Shown: positions 6,729 to 10,046 of the stretch, piece by piece
Layout of the letters: each line of letters starts with the position of its first letter
How positions within the stretch are numbered: position 1 is the first letter of the stretch
Assembly (NCBI GenBank): GCA_021160405.1
Contig: JAGHCO010000194.1
Coordinates: 1-10,046 of the forward strand
Direction of reading: 5' to 3'
Source: Candidatus Aerophobota bacterium
GTDB lineage: Bacteria > Aerophobota > Aerophobia > Aerophobales > JAGHCO01
DNA length: 10,046 nt
Notes under the pieces: model-generated
What the model saw: only the letters and a program-made list of their open reading frames with translations
Database searches by the model: none
Told to the model about the DNA's origin: nothing
Made by a program: the position numbers and the translations under genes

Positions 6729-7586
6729 ATGGAAGTAGAGTCAAAAAAAGCTATGGTGTGGCTACTACCATGTATGGTGTTGCTTTTTATAGTAGATATT
6801 ATACCTTTTTTAGTTGCTATAGGTGAGAGTTTTCGAGCCCTAAGCTTTACTCTATTATCTCAAAGAGGCCAATGGGTCGGATTAGACAATTATCGAAAAG
6901 CACTAAATGACCCTGTTTTTTTAGAAAGCATTTTGACAACATTTAAGATCTTAGTTCCCGCCCTCTCAATTGAGCTATTATTAGGACTTGGCATAGGACT
7001 ATTATTAGCACAATTTCAGCGAGCTCGTAGATTTCTGATGTCAATTATAGCTATTCCTATGATGATTGCTCCTGTAGTAATAGGTATGATGGGTGTCTTA
7101 GCCTTAAATTCTGAGTTTGGTCCAATAGGAATTATTCTTCGTAACTTTAACTTGGTTGAAAAAGCAATATTGGGAACTTCTTTAGCTTGGATAGCCATAG
7201 TTATTTTAGACATCTACCAATGGACTCCTCTAGCAGCAATCATTTTCCTTGCCGGTATTTTAGCAATGCCCCAGGAACCATTTGAAGCTGCTCAGATAGA
7301 TGGAGCATCAAGTTGGCAAAGATTCCTTTTTTTAACTCTGCCAATGCTTAAGAATTTATTTGCTGTGGTTCTTTTCCTCCGATTTATTGATGCTTTTAAG
7401 ATGTTTGATAAAATTTGGATTGCTACTGAAGGAGGACCTGGAAGGACAACACAAACTGTATCTATCTATGCATTTAGGCACGGTTTTTTACGATGGAATC
7501 TTAGTTATGGAACTACTCTTGCACTTCTAATTTTTTTAGTAAGTTTTATTGTCACTTACCTGTTCGTAAAGTTTTCTAAAGTGTAA
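6729..7586 (+). CDS. ABC sugar transporter permease (MalF/UgpA-like)
   Basis: This integral membrane subunit forms the import channel together with the next permease. Its 285 residues show about six hydrophobic segments (roughly 8-33, 73-95, 102-125, 150-178, 208-222, 263-281). The ATPase-docking EAA loop is clear: EAAQIDGASSWQRF with the proline of TLPML (186-205). It is followed by the family block EGGPGRTTQTVSIYAFR (234-250). The length lacks the long N-terminal extension of E. coli MalF and matches the short UgpA/LacF type. The ATG at 6729 follows TTTGGAGG. It lies 179 bases after the binding protein, behind the hairpin at 6578-6608, and 94 bases before the second permease. Confidence 0.94.
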   Translation: MEVESKKAMVWLLPCMVLLFIVDIIPFLVAIGESFRALSFTLLSQRGQWVGLDNYRKALNDPVFLESILTTFKILVPALSIELLLGLGIGLLLAQFQRARRFLMSIIAIPMMIAPVVIGMMGVLALNSEFGPIGIILRNFNLVEKAILGTSLAWIAIVILDIYQWTPLAAIIFLAGILAMPQEPFEAAQIDGASSWQRFLFLTLPMLKNLFAVVLFLRFIDAFKMFDKIWIATEGGPGRTTQTVSIYAFRHGFLRWNLSYGTTLALLIFLVSFIVTYLFVKFSKV

Positions 7587-7667
7587 GAGTATATCCAAAT
7601 AAGTTTTTCACGAGTGGCAAATATAATAAAGAGTTTTACATGGTGGTAAGGGAGAAAATAAAATCAT

Positions 7668-7677
7668 AAAGGTGGAG
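7668..7677 (+). promoter_or_regulatory. Ribosome binding site that favours the ATG at 7681
   Basis: AAAGGTGGAG lies three bases before ATG 7681 (five bases if AAGGTGG is the paired core). It overlaps a possible GTG start at 7672, which has no good site of its own, so the start at 7681 is preferred. Confidence 0.65.
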
Positions 7678-7680
7678 CAA

Positions 7681-8508
7681 ATGTTAAGAAAAAAAAAGTG
7701 GCAGGAAGCAATTTGGATACTTCTTGCAATAGTCATCGTAACACTGGCACTTGGGCCTTACCTCTGGTTCGTAATGATATCTTTCAAAGATAGGACTGAT
7801 ATTTTATCCCCTACTATCAGGTTTCTGTTTAAACCAACTCTATCTAATTATCCAAAAATATTTATAGACCGGGAATTCATAATATTCCTAAAAAATTCTA
7901 TCATTGTTGCTTTAGGGACAGTAGCTATTTCGTTGATTGTTGGGATTCCGGCAGCATATAGTTTGTCCAAAATGCCTGTAGTAGGTAGGAAACATATAAT
8001 GTTCTTTATTTTGAGCTCACGTATGGCACCTCCAATAACTATTGCCATACCTCTTTACATTCTTTTCCAAAAGATAGGTATATTAGGCCACTATTCAGCA
8101 GTGATAATCTCTCACGTTACTTTTGGGATGGCTCTTGTAGTCTGGTTAGTGAAAACTTTCTTTGACGACATTCCTTCTGACTTAGAAGATGCAGGTAGGG
8201 TCGATGGTTGTAGCAGATTTAATGTTTTTCGTTATATTATGTTACCACTTGCCTTACCGGGAATAGTGGTAAGCGCATTGTTTGTATTTGTTTTCTCTTG
8301 GAGTGAATTCCTCTTTGCTTTAATATTATCAGGCCATGACGCTAGAACTATGCCACCTGCCTTCCCGGGTCTTATAACACCCCATGGGACTTTTTGGGGT
8401 CAATGTGCTGCTGCTGCTACAATATCAACTATACCTGGAGTTCTCTTAATTTTGTTGTTTCATAAATATCTTGTGCGAGGATTAACTTTCGGTGCTGTCA
8501 AAGGCTAA
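7681..8508 (+). CDS. ABC sugar transporter permease (MalG/UgpE-like)
   Basis: This is the second membrane subunit of the importer, partner of the preceding permease. From ATG 7681 it has 275 residues, the usual length, with about six hydrophobic segments, including residues 9-34, 68-97, 107-130, 137-160, 190-215 and 243-262. The ATPase-docking loop is EDAGRVDGCSRFNVFRYIMLP (169-189), where EDA replaces the usual EAA, a common variation in MalG-type subunits. The C-terminal half has FSWSEFLFALILSG and ends with VRGLTFGAVKG, the standard tail of this family. A GTG three codons upstream could add three residues, but the Shine-Dalgarno placement argues against it. No ATPase gene follows. A separately encoded MsmX/UgpC-like ATPase may serve this transporter. 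Confidence 0.93.
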   Translation: MLRKKKWQEAIWILLAIVIVTLALGPYLWFVMISFKDRTDILSPTIRFLFKPTLSNYPKIFIDREFIIFLKNSIIVALGTVAISLIVGIPAAYSLSKMPVVGRKHIMFFILSSRMAPPITIAIPLYILFQKIGILGHYSAVIISHVTFGMALVVWLVKTFFDDIPSDLEDAGRVDGCSRFNVFRYIMLPLALPGIVVSALFVFVFSWSEFLFALILSGHDARTMPPAFPGLITPHGTFWGQCAAAATISTIPGVLLILLFHKYLVRGLTFGAVKG

Positions 8509-8630
8509 TTTTGTAAAAATTATAAAGTGCCTACAGACCAGAATGAACTGATATAAATGCGTTTTGTTAATATTTTCTGAGCTCGTCTAAAGGTATCGCG
8601 GATAATTATGAAAGGTAGACTTTAAATAAA

Positions 8631-8654
8631 CTTTCCTATTTAAGAAATAGAAAG
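8631..8654 (+). promoter_or_regulatory. Hairpin overlapping the ribosome site of the small membrane protein
   Basis: CTTT-C-CTATTT (8631-8641) pairs with AAATAG-AAAG (8645-8654) with one bulged C and a three-base loop. The 3' arm covers the first half of the Shine-Dalgarno AAAGGAGG (8651-8658). It could dampen translation of the gene at 8664. The stem is AT-rich, so the effect may be modest. Confidence 0.4.
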
Positions 8655-8663
8655 GAGGATGGA

Positions 8664-8813
8664 ATGGAGTTGGGTGACCGGATATTTTTTACGGTTCTTT
8701 CTCTAGTTGGAATAACTCTGCTTTGGTTAAAATTCATAGAAAAATATTTTTCAGTATGGGGGATTTTTATAGTTTGGGTCCCTCTCGGCATTTACATTAT
8801 GACTCGGAGATAA
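8664..8813 (+). CDS. 49-residue membrane protein next to the sugar ABC transporter
   Basis: A short gene with a strong AAAGGAGG site five bases before its ATG. The product begins MELGDRIFFTVLSLVGITLL and ends GIYIMTRR. Two hydrophobic segments (about 7-22 and 30-46) are separated by a short polar loop, KFIEKYF, and the C-terminus is positively charged (TRR). This suggests a two-pass hairpin in the inner membrane. It lies 155 bases after the second permease in the same direction and 286 bases before the SDR. The ATG at 8659, in another frame, gives only 15 codons and is not used. I do not recognise the family. An accessory or stabilising subunit of the transporter is the obvious guess. The strong ribosome site and clean amphipathic layout argue that the gene is real. 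Confidence 0.72.
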   Translation: MELGDRIFFTVLSLVGITLLWLKFIEKYFSVWGIFIVWVPLGIYIMTRR

Positions 8814-8833
8814 TATTGAATAGTACGATAACA

Positions 8834-8911
8834 AACGTGCTCTCTTAAGAACTTAATTAATAAAGAAAAATGGTTTATCCTCTCTAAAAATTCAAAAAAC
8901 GTGCTCTTTAA
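8834..8911. repeat. Direct repeat ACGTGCTCT(C)TTAA in the gap before the SDR gene
   Basis: AACGTGCTCTCTTAA (8834-8848) recurs as AACGTGCTCTTTAA (8898-8911), differing by one base, with starts 64 bases apart. Both sit upstream of the SDR gene in a gap with no ORF. They could be operator copies or a chance duplication. Confidence 0.5.
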
Positions 8912-8933
8912 TAGCAAAGAAAATCTATTTAAG

Positions 8934-8961
8934 CTCCTCATGGAGAAAAAACATTTTTTCT
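8934..8961. repeat. Adjacent small inverted repeats, possible intergenic terminator
   Basis: CTCC-TCAT-GGAG (8934-8945) runs into a perfect AT-rich inverted repeat, AGAAAAAA-CA-TTTTTTCT (8944-8961), followed by TATTAATTTTTTGG. It could end the transporter transcript, but the stems are short or AT-only, so support is weak. Confidence 0.3.
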
Positions 8962-9099
8962 ATTAATTTTTTGGTAAATACAAGAGGGCCTTATTTACTT
9001 GATTTGTGGAGAGGTTGACCATCTTAACAAATTAAAGTCAAAAAACTAAGGATATAAATACGATTACCTAATTACACATATGAGAAGGAGGAGGTCATA

Positions 9100-9888
9100 A
9101 TGGGAATAATGGGAAAATTGAAGGGAAAAGTTGCAATTGTGACAGGGGGAGCTTCTGGCTTAGGGCGAGCTGTGGCAATTCTCTTTTCGAAAGAAGGTGC
9201 TAAAGTTGCTGTTTTAGATTTAAACTTAGAGGCAGCACAGAAAGTTGTCAAAGAGATTGAGAGTGCTGGGAGAGAAGCTTTAGCTGTTCGATGTGATGTA
9301 ACTCAAGAGAGTCAAGTTAAAGAGGCTTTTAATGAAGTAGTGAAGGCTTACAGTAGGATTGATATTCTCCATGCAAACGCTGGTATTATCGATAAACCAC
9401 GGTTCATTACGGAGATGTCTATTGAAGATTGGAACAAAATTATTTCTGTTAATTTGACAGGTATGTTCCTAAGCGCTAAATACGCTGTTTCTCAAATGCT
9501 TAAGCAAGATGGCGGTACTATTGTTTTTACTGGTTCAAACTGGGCTTTTGTGTGCGATCCCGGATTTACCAGTTATGCAGCTTCCAAAGGAGGCGTTGTT
9601 TCTTTTGCTAGAGCTTTAGCTCTTGATCATGCAAAAGATAATATTCGTATAAATGTCATTTGTCCAGGGAATATTCGTTCCCCTCTTTTGGATAAACAAC
9701 TTAGTCTCGAGAAAGACCCCACTAAAGCTTTACAATCTATGGGACGAATATCCGAGCCTGAAGAAGTAGCAAATTTAGTGCTCTTCCTTGCTTCGGATGA
9801 GTCTTTAGCGATGAAAGGCTCGGTTATCATTATTGACCAAGGAGAGACATTACAACATGGACCGGGACTCCAAGCGAATTGTAGATGA
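9100..9888 (+). CDS. Short-chain dehydrogenase/reductase (classical SDR, NAD-preferring)
   Basis: This soluble 262-residue oxidoreductase probably interconverts a hydroxyl and a keto group on the sugar or polyol handled by this locus. The Rossmann glycine motif is TGGASGLG (15-22). Asp40 at the end of the second strand favours NAD over NADP. The NNAG-type motif appears as HANAG (91-95). The catalytic tetrad is complete: Asn118, Ser146 (in GSNWAF), Tyr159 and Lys163 (YAASK). PGNIRSPL (189-196) and the C-terminal IIIDQGETLQ (243-252) match sugar and polyol SDRs such as the 3-oxoacyl-ACP-reductase-like group. The first ATG at 9100 is preferred over the one nine bases later because AAGGAGGAGG ends six bases before it. 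It is 286 bases after the small membrane protein, so it may have its own promoter. Substrate unknown. Confidence 0.93.
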   Translation: MGIMGKLKGKVAIVTGGASGLGRAVAILFSKEGAKVAVLDLNLEAAQKVVKEIESAGREALAVRCDVTQESQVKEAFNEVVKAYSRIDILHANAGIIDKPRFITEMSIEDWNKIISVNLTGMFLSAKYAVSQMLKQDGGTIVFTGSNWAFVCDPGFTSYAASKGGVVSFARALALDHAKDNIRINVICPGNIRSPLLDKQLSLEKDPTKALQSMGRISEPEEVANLVLFLASDESLAMKGSVIIIDQGETLQHGPGLQANCR

Positions 9889-9903
9889 TGCTATAAAAAT
9901 AAT

Positions 9904-9950
9904 AAGGTGATTTACTTATACGGACATACGTTTCTATAGTAAATCATCTT
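9904..9950 (+). terminator. Long AT-rich hairpin after the SDR gene
   Basis: AAGGTGATTTACT (9904-9916) pairs with AGTAAATCATCTT (9938-9950) over 13 bp with one G-T pair. ATA and TAT extend the stem inward past a bulged T. The 3' side continues TGGCTTTTC, a broken T-run. It starts 16 bases after the SDR stop, so a terminator or mRNA 3' structure is likely. Confidence 0.5.
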
Positions 9951-10001
9951 TGGCTTTTCAGAAATAGCACACATATAGTAAGTTTTAAAAAAGAAACCGC
10001 A

Positions 10002-10046
10002 ATGCTACAACCTGAAGATTTTTTTGATATTTGGTCATTTAAGCAT
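10002..10046 (+). CDS. Possible start of a further gene, cut by the window edge
   Basis: From ATG 10002 the frame stays open for 15 codons to the edge (MLQPEDFFDIWSFKH). The upstream AAAAAAGAAACC is only a weak ribosome site. The peptide loosely recalls the start of some sugar nucleotidyltransferase or hexapeptide proteins, but it is too short to assign. Confidence 0.3.
   Translation, partial: MLQPEDFFDIWSFKH

Noticed and set aside
7672..7680. GTG start for the second permease
   Set aside because: It lies inside the Shine-Dalgarno stretch of ATG 7681 and has no site of its own.
9015..9058. TTGACC and TATAAA as a promoter for the SDR gene
   Set aside because: The spacing is about 32 bases, far from the 16-18 needed, and no better -10 lies at the right distance.
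1..10046. CRISPR array, tRNA, rRNA or riboswitch
   Set aside because: I saw no regularly spaced repeats, no cloverleaf-like tRNA arms with the TTCGA-type loop, and no recognisable conserved riboswitch core in the gaps.

Overview
This AT-rich window reads as a bacterial carbohydrate or polyol uptake and catabolism locus, with every intact gene on the plus strand. The contents are an FGGY kinase, a DeoC/LsrF-like class I aldolase, a GntR/UTRA regulator, an ABC sugar transporter and a short-chain dehydrogenase. Together they suggest a low-GC, probably anaerobic heterotroph living on sugars. I would guess Atribacterota, Thermotogota or a clostridial relative, but nothing here settles the phylum. 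The codon and base style looks even across the intact genes.

Layout. Positions 1-323 are a leader with one very good sigma-70 promoter (TTGACA, 17 bases, TACAAT) about 60 bases before the first gene. From 324 to 3909 runs a tight unit: FGGY kinase, small cupin, class I aldolase and GntR/UTRA regulator, with gaps of about 20-50 bases. From 3910 to 5064 there is no intact gene. This stretch holds an unassigned 77-codon open frame, two hairpins, a decayed IS110-family transposase on the minus strand (about 4172-4960) and a perfect 12-bp inverted repeat just before the next gene. From 5065 to 8508 lie the solute-binding protein and two permeases of a family-1 (MalE/MalF/MalG-like) sugar ABC transporter. 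A stable hairpin sits between the binding protein and the first permease. A 49-residue membrane protein with a strong ribosome site follows (8664-8813), then a 286-base gap with repeats, then an SDR dehydrogenase (9100-9888) and a hairpin. The last 45 bases may be the start of another gene.

Inferred teamwork. The binding protein and permeases import a sugar or sugar alcohol. The SDR may oxidise an alcohol group to a ketone, the FGGY kinase phosphorylates the ketose, and the aldolase splits the phosphorylated sugar. The cupin may help as an isomerase or epimerase-like enzyme or as a sensor. The GntR/UTRA protein would sense the substrate or a phosphorylated intermediate. The pairing of an FGGY kinase with an LsrF-type aldolase recalls the Lsr (AI-2) pathway, but the transporter is of a different class, so AI-2 is not the obvious substrate. 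No ATPase subunit is present in the window.

The most interesting points are the undescribed small membrane protein next to the transporter, the decayed IS110 copy wedged between the catabolic and transport halves, and several inverted repeats at gene boundaries that could set relative expression. I did not find convincing evidence of a wholly new defence or mobile system here.
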